A stretch of DNA of 64,000 bases from Hyphomicrobiales bacterium (GCA_900474095.1 UCOA01000007.1:1-64000); one strand, 5' to 3'. Shown: positions 36,370-45,573, numbered from the stretch's first letter. A program made the numbers and translations. Notes: generated from the letters alone by a model not told the origin.

Positions 36370-36418
36370 CATATCCGCACACCGGAATTAGGTCAATAAA
36401 ATCCCACTATTCGCGATT
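36370..36418 (-). promoter_or_regulatory. IclR-type operator copy a, with promoter of the GMC2 operon
   Basis: AATCCCACTATTCGCGATT at 36400-36418 fits the 19-bp dyad found through this region (ARTCCC-N7-GNGAYT). On the minus strand TTGACC and, 17 bp on, TATGTC follow it, so the operator lies just upstream of a likely promoter. Confidence 0.5.
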
Positions 36419-36509
36419 AGTTACTATTCGCCACCGTTATGGCGCTAACTGGGGCGGCGCGGCAAAATCGCCGCACCGCCTGTTGTGGATGCCGACATCA
36501 AAGCAAACG

Positions 36510-37991
36510 TCAGCGTGGAATGAAATTGTTTGTCGGCCGGATCGCCGACATCGAAATCATCACGCTTTTGGTCTCCAGAAACTCGTTGATCGCTTCGATG
36601 CCGTTTTCACGGCCGACGCCGGATCGTTTCATTCCACCGAAGGGCATGGTGAAACTATAGGTTCGATAGGTATTTCCCCAGAAGGTTCCGACCTCGAGCG
36701 CCTTGGACATCCGCAGCATCCGGCCGATATCGCTGGTCCAGACCGCTGCATTGAGGCCATAGGCGGTTTCGTTGCCGATCTTGATCGCTTCCGCCTCATC
36801 CTCGAACCCGATGATCGCGAGCACCGGGCCGAAAACCTCTTCCTGGGCGATCCGCATGGAGTTATTCACATCGGCGAAAATCGTCGGCTCGACGAACTGG
36901 CCGCCAACAATCCCGGGACCGTGTGCAGGCTTTCCCCCTAATACGCAACGAGCGCCTTCGGACCGGGCAATCTCGATATAGTCGAGTACCTTCTTAAACT
37001 GCGGTGCTGTGGCAATCGGGCCCATCTGCGTGCTTGCGTCCATCGGGTCGCCGATCTTGATTTCGCGCGCCCGCGCCACGAGAAGCTCGGTGAACCTCTC
37101 CTTGATCGAGTTCTGCACAAGAAGCCGCGAACCGGCCGAGCACATTTGCCCCGCCGCACCGAATATGCCCGAAACCGCCCCTGCGGCTGCCAGTTCCAGA
37201 TCCGCGTCGGCGAATATGATGTTGGGTGACTTGCCACCCAACTCCATCGCGACGCGTTTCATGCCCGCCGCTGCCGCGGCATAGACCTTTGCGCCGGTGA
37301 CATCCGATCCGGTAAAGGTCACGTGAGCGATGCCAGGATGCTCGACGAGCGGCGCACCGATGTCGCCACCAAAGCCCGTGACGACATTCAACACGCCATC
37401 GGGCAGACCGGCCTGCTTAGCGAGCGCGGCAAATTCCAGCGATCCAACCGAGGAGAATTCAGACGGTTTGATGACCGCGGCACACCCGGCCGCAAGCGCC
37501 GGTGCGCATTTGATGGTGAGAAAATGCAGCGGAGAATTCCAGGCTGTCAGTGCGAGAACGACGCCCACCGGTTCCCGATAGGTCATGCCCAGCAGGTCGG
37601 GCTTGTCCATCGGCATGACCGAGCCTTCGATCTTGTCCGCAAGCCCCGCGTAATAATACCAGAACTCCGCAACATATTTCAGCCCGCCGCGGGTTTCTGC
37701 CAGCAGCTTGCCGTTGTCGCGCGCTTCCAGCGTGGCGAGGCGATCGATGTTCTCGATCACCAAATCGCCGATCTTGTGCAGCACCTTGCCCCTCTGCGTG
37801 GGGGTCATGCTCGCCCATGGACCAACCTTCATGGCCTCATGCGCGGCGGAAACGGCCAGATCCGCGTCGGCCTTGGTCCCCCTGGCAATTTGCGCCCACG
37901 CCTCGCCGCGATAGGGATCAACCGTATCAAACCATTCGCCAGATGCCGGAGCGACCTCTGCGCCGTTGATCCAATGATTGTATTTCTTCAT
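36510..37991 (-). CDS. Aldehyde dehydrogenase (NAD-dependent, ALDH1)
   Basis: A 493-residue aldehyde dehydrogenase. Catalytic residues are visible: Glu250 in MELGGKSPN, Cys284 in GQMCSAGSR, the cofactor motif FTGSDVTG and Asn in TAWNSP. EEVFGPV and the late PFGGMKRSGVGRENG complete the fold. AGGAG precedes the ATG. It lies 168 bp after the GMC3 gene on the same strand, an alcohol oxidase/aldehyde dehydrogenase pair. Substrate unknown. Confidence 0.94.
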   Translation of the reverse strand: MKKYNHWINGAEVAPASGEWFDTVDPYRGEAWAQIARGTKADADLAVSAAHEAMKVGPWASMTPTQRGKVLHKIGDLVIENIDRLATLEARDNGKLLAETRGGLKYVAEFWYYYAGLADKIEGSVMPMDKPDLLGMTYREPVGVVLALTAWNSPLHFLTIKCAPALAAGCAAVIKPSEFSSVGSLEFAALAKQAGLPDGVLNVVTGFGGDIGAPLVEHPGIAHVTFTGSDVTGAKVYAAAAAGMKRVAMELGGKSPNIIFADADLELAAAGAVSGIFGAAGQMCSAGSRLLVQNSIKERFTELLVARAREIKIGDPMDASTQMGPIATAPQFKKVLDYIEIARSEGARCVLGGKPAHGPGIVGGQFVEPTIFADVNNSMRIAQEEVFGPVLAIIGFEDEAEAIKIGNETAYGLNAAVWTSDIGRMLRMSKALEVGTFWGNTYRTYSFTMPFGGMKRSGVGRENGIEAINEFLETKSVMISMSAIRPTNNFIPR

Positions 37992-38158
37992 TTATCTTCT
38001 CCTGAAATTTAGATTTGCGATGCTCCGAATGGAGCGGTCGACCGCATCGAGCCAAAGGGTTGCACCTTTGCGCGGAACTTGACCCGCCCGCTGGTGGAGT
38101 GAAACATGGCCGCCCAGCCGAACCACACCCAAGCAGCCACACGTCTCCACGAAACTGG

Positions 38159-39781
38159 TCATTGAGTGCGGCCCCTGATCACGTCCGAGGCGCGCTCGGC
38201 CATTGCCAGAACCGTGGCGTTGATGTTGCAGCCAAGAATTTCGGGCATGACGGATGCGTCGACGACCCTGATCCCGTCCAGGCCGTGCACGCGCAGCGCC
38301 TGATCGACGACGGTGAGCGGGTCTGTCCCCATGCGGCATGTGCAGGCGGCGTGCTGAACCGTTGTTGCCGTGCAGCGGACATGAAACTCGATGTCATCGG
38401 GCGATTGGCAACCAGCGCCTGGGATCAATTCCTCACCACGGAAAGGGTCGATCGCCCGCTGGCGCGCGACATCCCGGGCGATCTCGAATCCACGACAGAG
38501 GGTGGCCACATCCCGATCGGTGGACAAATAGCTGGGGTCTATCGATGGGGGCACCAGGGGATCCGGCGATCTCAGCCGCACCTCGCCGCGGCTTTCGGGA
38601 CGAGCCAGGATCGGACGCAGATAGAAAAGATCCTCCCAGTTGTTGATGTGGGGAAACCAGGCCCTGGCTTCCATCGCCCCCGCCCCAAACAGCATCTGGA
38701 GATCTGGAGTTTCGACGTCCGGCCTGGATTTGAGGATTGCGTTGACGCCGCTTGGCAGCACCGTCGCGGGCCCACGCCCCATCAGCGTGGCCTGCACAAT
38801 CGCCACCGCTAGTCGATCTATCCGCAACATCCTGTGCAACGGACCTTCCGGGCCAATGCGCTTGTAGGTCAACGGCACCGACAGGTGGTCCTGTAGGTTC
38901 TTTCCAACGCCTGGCAGATCCTGGACGATTTCGATGTCGTGGTGGCGCAGTGCCGCAGCTTCTCCGACACCCGAAAGCATCAGGATATGAGGCGTATTGA
39001 AGGCCCCAGCCGACAGGATGACTTCGGTACCGGCATACGCCATACAGAGTTTAGCCTTGTGACGATACTGAACACCGGTGGCGCGGCTGCCCCGGAAGTT
39101 GACTTTCGTCACATGCGCGCGGGTCACCACGTTGAGGTTGCGGCGCGATCTGCGGATCGGGGCGAGATAGGCCCGGGAGGCACTGGCCCGTTTGCCGTTG
39201 TGGATCGCCGATTGTGCAAGCCCGAACCCCACAGCATCTGGCCCATTGAGATCGTCACAGATCGGTTGTCCATTGGCAGCAGCCGCCTCCAGTATCGCAG
39301 TGCCCAGAGGATCGGTGGTGCAGGTATATTGCACATGTGTCGGTCCGCTGGTGCCACGGTGTTGCGACGGCGCGCCATGCCACGTTTCTAGCTGTTTGAA
39401 ATAGGGCAGAAGGGCTTCGTGCGACCACTCCGTCGCGCCAAGTGCGACCCATCTGTCGAAATCGCATTTCGCACCGCGGTTATGGGCCATGAAATTGATC
39501 GAGGACGATCCGCCTAGCACCTTTCCGCGCTTCACTTCGACACGTCGTCCAAAGAGATGCGGCTGCGGTTCGGTGACGAAGCCCCAGTCGAACAGTTCTT
39601 GCTGACGGATCACGCCGACACCGAGTGGGACGTGAATGACCGGGTTCCAGTCCCGCCCGCCCGCCTCGATCAGCAGCACACGGCAGGACGGGTCTTCGGA
39701 AAGGCGGGCCGCCAGAACGCACCCGGCCGATCCACCACCGACGACCACGTAGTCGAAGTTATCCCGATCGTCGTTTCGCAT
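38159..39781 (-). CDS. GMC-family FAD oxidoreductase (GMC3)
   Basis: A 540-residue GMC oxidoreductase: FDYVVVGGGSAGCVLAARLS at the N-terminus, then KRGKVLGGSSSINFMAHNRG. The C-terminal active-site segment reads VQHAACTCRMGTD instead of the usual HPxGTCxMG, but the His is kept, and CNINATVLAMAERASD gives the second polar residue. I start at the ATG at 39781; the frame extends 52 codons upstream, with a leader-like MATFLLLPCAILAAPSV, but GMC folds begin at the Rossmann motif. It belongs to the VOC-GMC3-ALDH1 unit. Confidence 0.92.
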   Translation of the reverse strand: MRNDDRDNFDYVVVGGGSAGCVLAARLSEDPSCRVLLIEAGGRDWNPVIHVPLGVGVIRQQELFDWGFVTEPQPHLFGRRVEVKRGKVLGGSSSINFMAHNRGAKCDFDRWVALGATEWSHEALLPYFKQLETWHGAPSQHRGTSGPTHVQYTCTTDPLGTAILEAAAANGQPICDDLNGPDAVGFGLAQSAIHNGKRASASRAYLAPIRRSRRNLNVVTRAHVTKVNFRGSRATGVQYRHKAKLCMAYAGTEVILSAGAFNTPHILMLSGVGEAAALRHHDIEIVQDLPGVGKNLQDHLSVPLTYKRIGPEGPLHRMLRIDRLAVAIVQATLMGRGPATVLPSGVNAILKSRPDVETPDLQMLFGAGAMEARAWFPHINNWEDLFYLRPILARPESRGEVRLRSPDPLVPPSIDPSYLSTDRDVATLCRGFEIARDVARQRAIDPFRGEELIPGAGCQSPDDIEFHVRCTATTVQHAACTCRMGTDPLTVVDQALRVHGLDGIRVVDASVMPEILGCNINATVLAMAERASDVIRGRTQ

Positions 39782-39951
39782 TATCTTACGGTCTCGACCC
39801 GATGGCCCGGAAACGTCGATGGACGCTGCCTTGCGCTCTCTTTCAGTTCTTCGGTGATGGGCTTTACGCTCCCGCGGCACCTTCCCGACGGAGGGTGCCG
39901 CGAGGATCGCACATGGCAGGAGGAGGAAGGTCGCCATGCGCTGCAGAACGG

Positions 39952-40237
39952 TCAGAAGTCAGGCACGCCTTTCAGTGCGGCCGCATAACCGATGCCCGGA
40001 AGCTCGGCCGAATAGATTGCTGCGTACCAGCCCGGTGTCGACACTGTCGGATGGCTTGAACACATTGCATCCTGTCTCGTTCATTTCCTTCCACGTGCCA
40101 GTCTCGTACGGCTTGATCTTGTCGCTGGTCAATTCCTCGGTCGGCCCAACGCGCGCAATCACCAAATCCTGCCTTGCAGGACTTATTTTATGTCGGGTTC
40201 CTTTCTGGCACTGAATTGTTGGTGAGTCACCAAGCAT
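39952..40237 (-). pseudogene. Frameshifted 3' gene remnant, family not identified
   Basis: A minus-strand frame reads DLVIARVGPTEELTSDKIKP, YETGTWKEMNETGCNVFKPS and then loses sense. A one-base shift near 40055 continues with PTVSTPGWYAAIYSAELPGI, GYAAALKGVPDF and a TGA at 39952. The restored text looks like the true C-terminus of a protein of unknown family whose front part is missing. It lies between the VOC and GMC3 genes on the same strand, so a former pathway gene may have been lost here. Confidence 0.5.
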
Positions 40238-40304
40238 TTGAGCTGCACAGACTTTCGATATAACTGCCGCTTATAGCGCTCGGACCTGCACCGATCGCCC
40301 CACT

Positions 40305-40895
40305 TCAGGCACCCTCGCCGGAGGCAAGAAAGGCGGCACGATCGACGAAACGTCGCAAAGGTTGAGACCGTCCGTCCCAGTGCTTACAAAGGCGATGGAT
40401 CCGGCTGAAATAGGCCATTCGATCCGCTGTCAATGGAACGATCTCGACGATCGAGCCGACACATGCAGGCGCCTCATAGTACGCGACACTCATGCTGCCA
40501 TCCTCCATGCGAACCGAACCTATTTCGCTAAAGCCATTCTCTTGCAGCCAGGTGCAAGCCGCGGGAAAGTCATCGGGCCAGAAGGCTGTGTGGTGATAGC
40601 CTTCCTGTCCGCGATCAAAAAATTCCTTGTAAAGCGACGGATGGTTGTCTTTGGGTTGGATCAATTCGATCTGGAGGTCGCCGATGTAGGCGAAGGCGAC
40701 ATAAAAATCCATCGGCGTCGATTGTCCGCGGTAGAAGATATCGCGATTGCCACGGGAATTTTCGATTAATACGAACGGTCCGATCCGCATGACCTCCGTC
40801 CAGAATTTGATCGTCGCCTCAATATCCTTAACGACAAAAGCCAACTGCGCTCGTTCTCCCAGAAAGCGTAGAGGCATGGGTGTTTCAGGTGTCAT
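40305..40895 (-). CDS. VOC (glyoxalase/dioxygenase fold) family protein
   Basis: A 196-residue vicinal oxygen chelate protein: RAQLAFVVKDIEATIKFWTE opens the first beta-alpha-beta-beta-beta unit, with ELIQPKDNHPSLYKEF and GYHHTAFWPDDF, and the second unit ends SIVEIVPLTADRMAYF. Likely metal ligands include His in GYHHTAF and the Glu residues in QIELIQP and VEIVP. The exact chemistry (lyase, dioxygenase or isomerase) is unknown. AGGAA precedes the ATG. It appears to be the first gene of the unit running into GMC3 and ALDH1. Confidence 0.85.
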   Translation of the reverse strand: MTPETPMPLRFLGERAQLAFVVKDIEATIKFWTEVMRIGPFVLIENSRGNRDIFYRGQSTPMDFYVAFAYIGDLQIELIQPKDNHPSLYKEFFDRGQEGYHHTAFWPDDFPAACTWLQENGFSEIGSVRMEDGSMSVAYYEAPACVGSIVEIVPLTADRMAYFSRIHRLCKHWDGRSQPLRRFVDRAAFLASGEGA

Positions 40896-41068
40896 TTTGC
40901 GGTTCCTGTTTCAATTCTGCGCGCGACGCCCCGCGCCCATCCATCGCGACAACTACGGCCGATGCCGCTGCGTGTTTTGCCGAGCGCCAGACTTTGATCC
41001 CACCTCGGTGGACGAAGTAACGCTTTCCTTGCTCGACTGAGCGCGACCCGGTTGATGCGGTTGCAATT

Positions 41069-41097
41069 TAATCCCACATTGTGATTATGTTTGTCAA
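41069..41097 (-). promoter_or_regulatory. IclR-type operator copy d, with -35 box of the VOC operon
   Basis: TAATCCCACATTGTGATTA (41069-41087) is a dyad with TAATC/GATTA outer arms, two bases shorter than the other copies. On the minus strand TTGACA (41092-41097) is followed after 17 bp by GGATTA, so the dyad covers the promoter spacer and -10 region. Confidence 0.5.
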
Positions 41098-41182
41098 TTG
41101 ACCGAGAGTTCCGCGTGCGGGCTCCGCTGCATGGAGGCATTAGGTATTTTTACCTTTTGGCCCGCCCATTAGGCCAGTCCAC

Positions 41183-41198
41183 TTAATCCCAGATGTGA
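41183..41198. promoter_or_regulatory. Partial IclR-type operator copy e
   Basis: TTAATCCCAGATGTGA has the left arm of the dyad and a weak right arm. It lies between the full copies d and f in the divergent VOC/NIPSNAP gap and could be an accessory site. Confidence 0.25.
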
Positions 41199-41259
41199 CG
41201 CAGACCCCATGTCTTTGCCACCATCCGCACCTTCACATTTGAAGTTCTACGAGTGGCTC

Positions 41260-41303
41260 TTGATATAATCCCGCATATTGACACCATGCATCACGCATGG
41301 TGT
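41260..41303 (+). promoter_or_regulatory. IclR-type operator copy f and a perfect 9-bp inverted repeat
   Basis: TTGATA (41260) is followed by TAATCCCGCATATTGACA (41266-41283), so the operator fills the promoter spacer. Directly after it, ACACCATGC and GCATGGTGT (41281-41289 and 41295-41303) form a perfect 9-bp inverted repeat with a 5-bp gap, at or near the transcription start of the NIPSNAP gene. It may be a second operator or a transcript hairpin. Confidence 0.5.
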
Positions 41304-41413
41304 GTGTTGAACCACAGCTGGAGGCGGAGGATTCCTTCCAGCAAAGAGCAATGCGCGGTGTAGCCTTGCTGACCATCATTCGGACGAGAGCGGACGACCT
41401 CAGGGAGAATTGC

Positions 41414-42079
41414 ATGTGGAACAAGCCCATCGTCGAGATTCGGGTGGAGGAATACGAGCGCGGCACGCTTGCCCAACTCATGACGGTCTACCACGACCTC
41501 GGCCTGCCCGCTCAGCTGCGCCACCTTGGGAGCCCGCTTAACTTCTATGTGCCAAACGTCGGACGGATCAATTGCATCACGCAGTTGTGGGCGTTTGATT
41601 CCCTTGCAGACTACGAGGCGAAACAAACAGTACTTGAAGCCGATCCATCGTGGCAGAAATACCTCGAGGCTGCGGAGGGCTTGATCCGTTACCGCGAAAA
41701 CAGGCTGACACGTCGCATCGCATTCTCCAGCATCGATGGGCAACCGAATACTTCGTTCAAAAAACCGGTGGTGGATTTTCGCACCTATCTCATTCACTTC
41801 AACAAGATGCCGACTTTCCTTCAAACAACGGAGCAGCATGCCCTAAAGGTGATGGTGCGCCATATCGGACCACCGATAGGATATTACCAGACGACTGTCG
41901 GGAACCTGCAGCAGATCACCCATATCTGGGGGTATGACAGCATGGGTGACATGGAGACCCGTCGGCAGGCTCGCAATGCGGATCCGGAATGGGACAATTA
42001 CCTCAGGGCATCGCACGGGATCTACGAACGGCAGGAAACACAGGTACTAGTCCGGCTCAAATTGCCTGACAACGTCTAG
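41414..42079 (+). CDS. Tandem NIPSNAP-domain protein
   Basis: A 221-residue protein made of two NIPSNAP (ferredoxin-like barrel) repeats. Repeat 1 spans about 4-100 (IVEIRVEEYERGTLAQLMTV, WAFDSLADYEAKQTVLEADP). Repeat 2 spans about 118-215 (VVDFRTYLIHFNKMPTFLQT, WGYDSMGDMETRRQARNADP). The shared Dx(S)-(L/M)-x-D and ADPEW/ADPSW patterns show internal duplication. The ATG at 41414 has AGGGAG six bases before it. Function is unknown; bacterial members often lie in catabolic clusters. It is transcribed from the operator f promoter, divergent from the VOC unit. Confidence 0.87.
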   Translation: MWNKPIVEIRVEEYERGTLAQLMTVYHDLGLPAQLRHLGSPLNFYVPNVGRINCITQLWAFDSLADYEAKQTVLEADPSWQKYLEAAEGLIRYRENRLTRRIAFSSIDGQPNTSFKKPVVDFRTYLIHFNKMPTFLQTTEQHALKVMVRHIGPPIGYYQTTVGNLQQITHIWGYDSMGDMETRRQARNADPEWDNYLRASHGIYERQETQVLVRLKLPDNV

Positions 42080-42194
42080 CCGGAAAACTGGTGCCATGCG
42101 CACGGGCATAGACAGCGCGCCAGACACTTGATTGTGGCCGGCGTCGTTTTCGGAATGCTTGCAGCAAATGCGCGGCGGCAAGGAAATCATATAA

Positions 42195-42245
42195 AGTCCC
42201 GATATTCGGGATTTTGTTGACTTCGTCAATTCGTCCGGCTTAATG
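42195..42245 (+). promoter_or_regulatory. IclR-type operator copy g, with promoter of the ALDH2 operon
   Basis: AGTCCCGATATTCGGGATT (42195-42213) is a near-perfect dyad with 7-bp arms and one mismatch. TTGACT (42217) and TTAATG (42240), 17 bp apart, follow, so the operator abuts the -35 box. Confidence 0.6.
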
Positions 42246-42324
42246 TCGGACAGGAGTGAGCGGCGCGCTATCGATCCAGTCGGGGCGGTCCGGACCTGTA
42301 TTGATCCAAAAAAGGGAGGTCACC

Positions 42325-43821
42325 TTGACCGAAACATCAAATAGTTCTCAGATTGCCGGCTATAGCGAAGCGCTGGAGTGGCTGAGGGGCGGCCCCAAGC
42401 AGATGCTGATCAACGGCAAACACGTTGCCGCGCTTTCCGGCAAGACGTTCATGGCAATCAACCCGGCAACAGAAGAGGTCGTCGCTGAAGTTGTGGAAGG
42501 GGATTCGGCGGATGTCGATCTTGCAGTCGCGTCAGCCCGTGCGGCCTTTGAGTCAGCCGCCTGGACCAACATGACGCCTCACGCTCGGGGTAAATTGCTC
42601 AGTGATGTTGCCGATCTGGTCGATAAGCATGCTGACCAGCTGGCGGTGCTGGAAACGCTCGATCTCGGCGCGCCGATCACAGTCTCCCGGAACTTCGTCA
42701 AATACTGCGCCCAGACCTTTCGCTATTATGCGGGCTGGCCCACCAAGATCATGGGAAGCACATCGCCAAGCGAACCGGGTCGTTTGATCTACGGATTGCG
42801 CGAGCCGCTTGGCGTCTGCGCCCTCATCAACCCATGGAACGCGCCTCTGAACCAGGCTGCCACCAAGATCGCACCGGCGCTGGCCTGCGGCAATACGGCA
42901 GTGATCAAGCCGGCCGAACTCACCAATTTCACCACACTGCGGCTGGCTGAACTGATGCTAGAGGCTGGAGTCCCACCGGGCGTGCTGAACGTGGTGACAG
43001 GCCACGGTGCCACGGTGGGCAATGCCCTGACCAACCATCCCGACATCAACAAAATTTCGTTTACCGGCTCAACCGAGGTGGGGCGACAGATCCTTTCCGC
43101 CTCGGCCAGCAATTTCAAGAAGGTAACGCTGGAGCTCGGCGGCAAGTCACCGAACATCATCTTCTCAGACGCCGATCTCAGCAAGGCGATTGCAGCCGCG
43201 GCCAGCACCTTCACCCGAAACTCGGGCCAGATCTGCTCGGCGGGTACCCGATTGTTTGTCCATGAATCGGTTTACGACGAAGTGAGCGAAAAGGTCACGA
43301 ACATCGCCGCCGGTTACAAGGTTGGCTCGCCGTTTGAGGCAGGCGTCGAACTGGGACCGCTGATCTCGGCAAAGCAGCAGGAGCGGGTGCTCTCCTACAT
43401 ACAGGCAGGCCACACGCAAGGAGCGAAAGCCAGTCTTGATGGATCTCGGCAGAAGCGCGATACGGGCTACTACGTCAATCCGACGGTCTTCAGCAAGGTC
43501 GACAATTCGATGAAGATCGCACAGGAGGAAATCTTCGGTCCTGTCCTCTCCATTATCTCGTTCAAGGATGAGGATGACGCCGTCTTCCAGAGCAATAACA
43601 GCGGATACGGGCTAGCCGCCGCTGTGTGGACGCGCGACATCTCGTGCGCGCACAAGGTAGCCCGGCGCCTGCAAGCCGGTCGTGTCTGGGTAAACACCTA
43701 TGGCGAGATCGACCAGGTCATGTCGGTGGGAGGCTATAAGCAATCAGGCGTTGGCCGCGAGATGGGCCCGGAGTCCATCGACGCCTACACGCAGACCAAA
43801 TCGGTGATCGTTCGTCTGTAA
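42325..43821 (+). CDS. Aldehyde dehydrogenase (ALDH2)
   Basis: A 498-residue aldehyde dehydrogenase with Glu270 (TLELGGKSPN), Cys304 (GQICSAGTR), FTGSTEVG for cofactor and the late GGYKQSGVGREMGPES. I take the TTG at 42325 as start because GGGAGGT lies four bases before it; a GTG at 42256 would add 23 unconserved residues. It is co-oriented with the CMD-like gene 143 bp downstream and is driven by the operator g promoter. Confidence 0.93.
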   Translation: MTETSNSSQIAGYSEALEWLRGGPKQMLINGKHVAALSGKTFMAINPATEEVVAEVVEGDSADVDLAVASARAAFESAAWTNMTPHARGKLLSDVADLVDKHADQLAVLETLDLGAPITVSRNFVKYCAQTFRYYAGWPTKIMGSTSPSEPGRLIYGLREPLGVCALINPWNAPLNQAATKIAPALACGNTAVIKPAELTNFTTLRLAELMLEAGVPPGVLNVVTGHGATVGNALTNHPDINKISFTGSTEVGRQILSASASNFKKVTLELGGKSPNIIFSDADLSKAIAAAASTFTRNSGQICSAGTRLFVHESVYDEVSEKVTNIAAGYKVGSPFEAGVELGPLISAKQQERVLSYIQAGHTQGAKASLDGSRQKRDTGYYVNPTVFSKVDNSMKIAQEEIFGPVLSIISFKDEDDAVFQSNNSGYGLAAAVWTRDISCAHKVARRLQAGRVWVNTYGEIDQVMSVGGYKQSGVGREMGPESIDAYTQTKSVIVRL

Positions 43822-43964
43822 CCGAGCCGCAATTGCCGCACCGGCCCAACCGCCGGTTCGGCATTTCGCTCACGGAGAATGGAAGCAACAAGAACACCGA
43901 CCAATCGCGCACAGCCTTTGGCGATATGGCGTCTTGGACGCCCCGATGAATTGTGGAGTGAGAC

Positions 43965-44735
43965 ATGGAAGAGAAGATAACACCCAAGGGCGATCCGTTC
44001 GACCCCACCTCGTTTGATGCGCTGTTCAGCAGTCCGGATGTCATTGCGCATATCAAGCGAATTTCGCCGACCTCCTATGCGGCAGCAGCCCAGTTCTGGC
44101 GCGCGCCGATGGCGGGCGAACATCTGTCGCCGCGAATGAAAGAGCTGATCTACTTTGCGATGCATGCATCGGCCTCGGCTCTGAACGTCGAAGCGTTGCA
44201 GCGCCAGCAGAAGCGGGTGCTTGCCGCCGGCGGTACGCAGGATGATATCATTGACGTGTTGATCTCCATCGTGGGGCTGGCGAATCATGCGCTTTACGCG
44301 TCTGTTCCCGTGCTTGAGGAGGAGTGGACGAAGGCTGGCAAATCTGATGAGGAACTGCCGGACGATGATCCGATATTTGCCGCCGCAAAGCAGCGCTTTA
44401 TCGATATCCGCGGCTTTTGGAATAGCGATCGCGATTCCCTGGCGCGCCAGATGCCCGACTATTTTGCAGCGCTGGCGGATATGTCGACGGAATCCTGGTA
44501 TCGTGGTTGCCTGACACGCAAGGAGCGCGAGTTCGTCTGCATCGGGATCGACTGCACGGTGACCCACAGCTATGAGCCGGGCCTGCGCATCCATGTCCGC
44601 AATGCAATCCGCGAAGGGGCGACCAAAGGGGAAATCCTCGAGATCTTCCAGCTTGCAGCGCTGATGGGGCTCGAAGGTTTTGTGCTGTCGGGCGAGGCAA
44701 TGGCCCGCACCCTTGATAGAATGCCCCCCGATTGA
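43965..44735 (+). CDS. Carboxymuconolactone decarboxylase-family (AhpD-like) protein
   Basis: A 256-residue protein with two CMD-type helical repeats. Repeat 1 has LSPRMKELIYFAMHASASAL and GGTQDDIIDVLISIVGLANH. Repeat 2 has LTRKEREFVCIGIDCTVTHS and EGATKGEILEIFQLAALMGL. The pair Cys-x4-Cys-x3-His in repeat 2 stands near where AhpD relatives have CxxC-x3-H, so peroxidase-type redox activity is uncertain. GGAG precedes the ATG. Probably co-transcribed with ALDH2. Confidence 0.86.
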   Translation: MEEKITPKGDPFDPTSFDALFSSPDVIAHIKRISPTSYAAAAQFWRAPMAGEHLSPRMKELIYFAMHASASALNVEALQRQQKRVLAAGGTQDDIIDVLISIVGLANHALYASVPVLEEEWTKAGKSDEELPDDDPIFAAAKQRFIDIRGFWNSDRDSLARQMPDYFAALADMSTESWYRGCLTRKEREFVCIGIDCTVTHSYEPGLRIHVRNAIREGATKGEILEIFQLAALMGLEGFVLSGEAMARTLDRMPPD

Positions 44736-44790
44736 AAGGCTCAGGCGGCCACACCGGTCCCCGCTTGATTTCAATCTTTCCCTTGTCTGT

Positions 44791-44832
44791 TGCATGTCGC
44801 GTTTGAATGCATTCACCCAAGCGCGACATGCA
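44791..44832. terminator. Long-stem convergent hairpin, probable bidirectional terminator
   Basis: TGCATGTCGCG (44791-44801) and CGCGACATGCA (44822-44832) are a perfect 11-bp inverted repeat, extendable by three pairs inside. It lies between the CMD-like gene (+) and the SDR gene (-), which converge. No clear T run is visible. Confidence 0.55.
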
Positions 44833-44838
44833 TAGCCG

Positions 44839-45573
44839 TCAGCCACGATCCGTCGGAAGCACGACGATCTGCGCGATCTGCACATGCGCCGGCTGGTCAA
44901 GCACGAACATCACACTGCGCGCGATGTCTTCAGGTGCCAGATACATGCGAAAACGTTCCAGATAATTCTTCGCCTTTTCCACGTCGCCGCGAAACCGCTG
45001 CACCTGAATGTTTGTCTTGGTCAGGCCTGGATGGATCTCAGTCACCTTAATGTCGCTATCGGCCAATTCGGCGCGCAGGGTGTCGGTGAGCATGTGCACG
45101 CCAGCCTTCGAGGCTCCATAAGGCGCCATGGTCGGGACGATGCGCAGCGCATTGATCGAGCTGATGTTGACAATATGGCCCCTATTCCGCTCGATCATCG
45201 TCGGCAGAAATGCATGCGCCACGCGCATCAGGCCGATCAGATTGGTTTCGATGATCGAGGCCCAGTCATCGACCGGACCTTCAGCAAATTTAGTGCCGCC
45301 GCCCAGATGGTGGCCCGCATTATTGATGACCACGTCGATGGGGCCAAAATCCGCCGGGATGGCTTCGCGCAGGTTGCTGACGGCAGCAGCGTCCGTAACA
45401 TTGAGCGTCAAGGGCGTAGCATTTGGGCCGAGCTCCTCTGCCAATTCGCGCAGAGAATCGCCTTCCCGATCGGCCAACACAACCTTATGGCCCGCAGCAA
45501 CGAGCGAGTGTGCGGTTGCCTTGCCGATCCCTCCGGCTGCGCCGGTCAGGAATACTAGGAGTGGTTCGGTCAT
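44839..45573 (-). CDS. Short-chain dehydrogenase/reductase
   Basis: A 244-residue classical SDR: cofactor motif LTGAAGGIGKATAHSL, DREGD after beta-2 (favouring NAD), NNAGHH, the catalytic Ser in ISSINA and YGASK. GAGGA lies upstream of the ATG at 45573; the frame continues 58 codons further without family similarity. It should interconvert an alcohol and a ketone of the pathway. The operator copy h covers its promoter. Confidence 0.92.
   Translation of the reverse strand: MTEPLLVFLTGAAGGIGKATAHSLVAAGHKVVLADREGDSLRELAEELGPNATPLTLNVTDAAAVSNLREAIPADFGPIDVVINNAGHHLGGGTKFAEGPVDDWASIIETNLIGLMRVAHAFLPTMIERNRGHIVNISSINALRIVPTMAPYGASKAGVHMLTDTLRAELADSDIKVTEIHPGLTKTNIQVQRFRGDVEKAKNYLERFRMYLAPEDIARSVMFVLDQPAHVQIAQIVVLPTDRG

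Noticed and set aside
39781-39937. Signal-peptide-like extension of GMC3 (MATFLLLPCAILAAPSV)
   Set aside because: Between it and the Rossmann motif lie many charged residues, and GMC oxidoreductases begin at the dinucleotide-binding motif. I judged it a chance frame but cannot exclude it.
43785-44900. Minus-strand open frame of 371 codons
   Set aside because: It is opposite the CMD-like gene and spans the convergent terminator; the amino acid composition is typical of an antisense frame.
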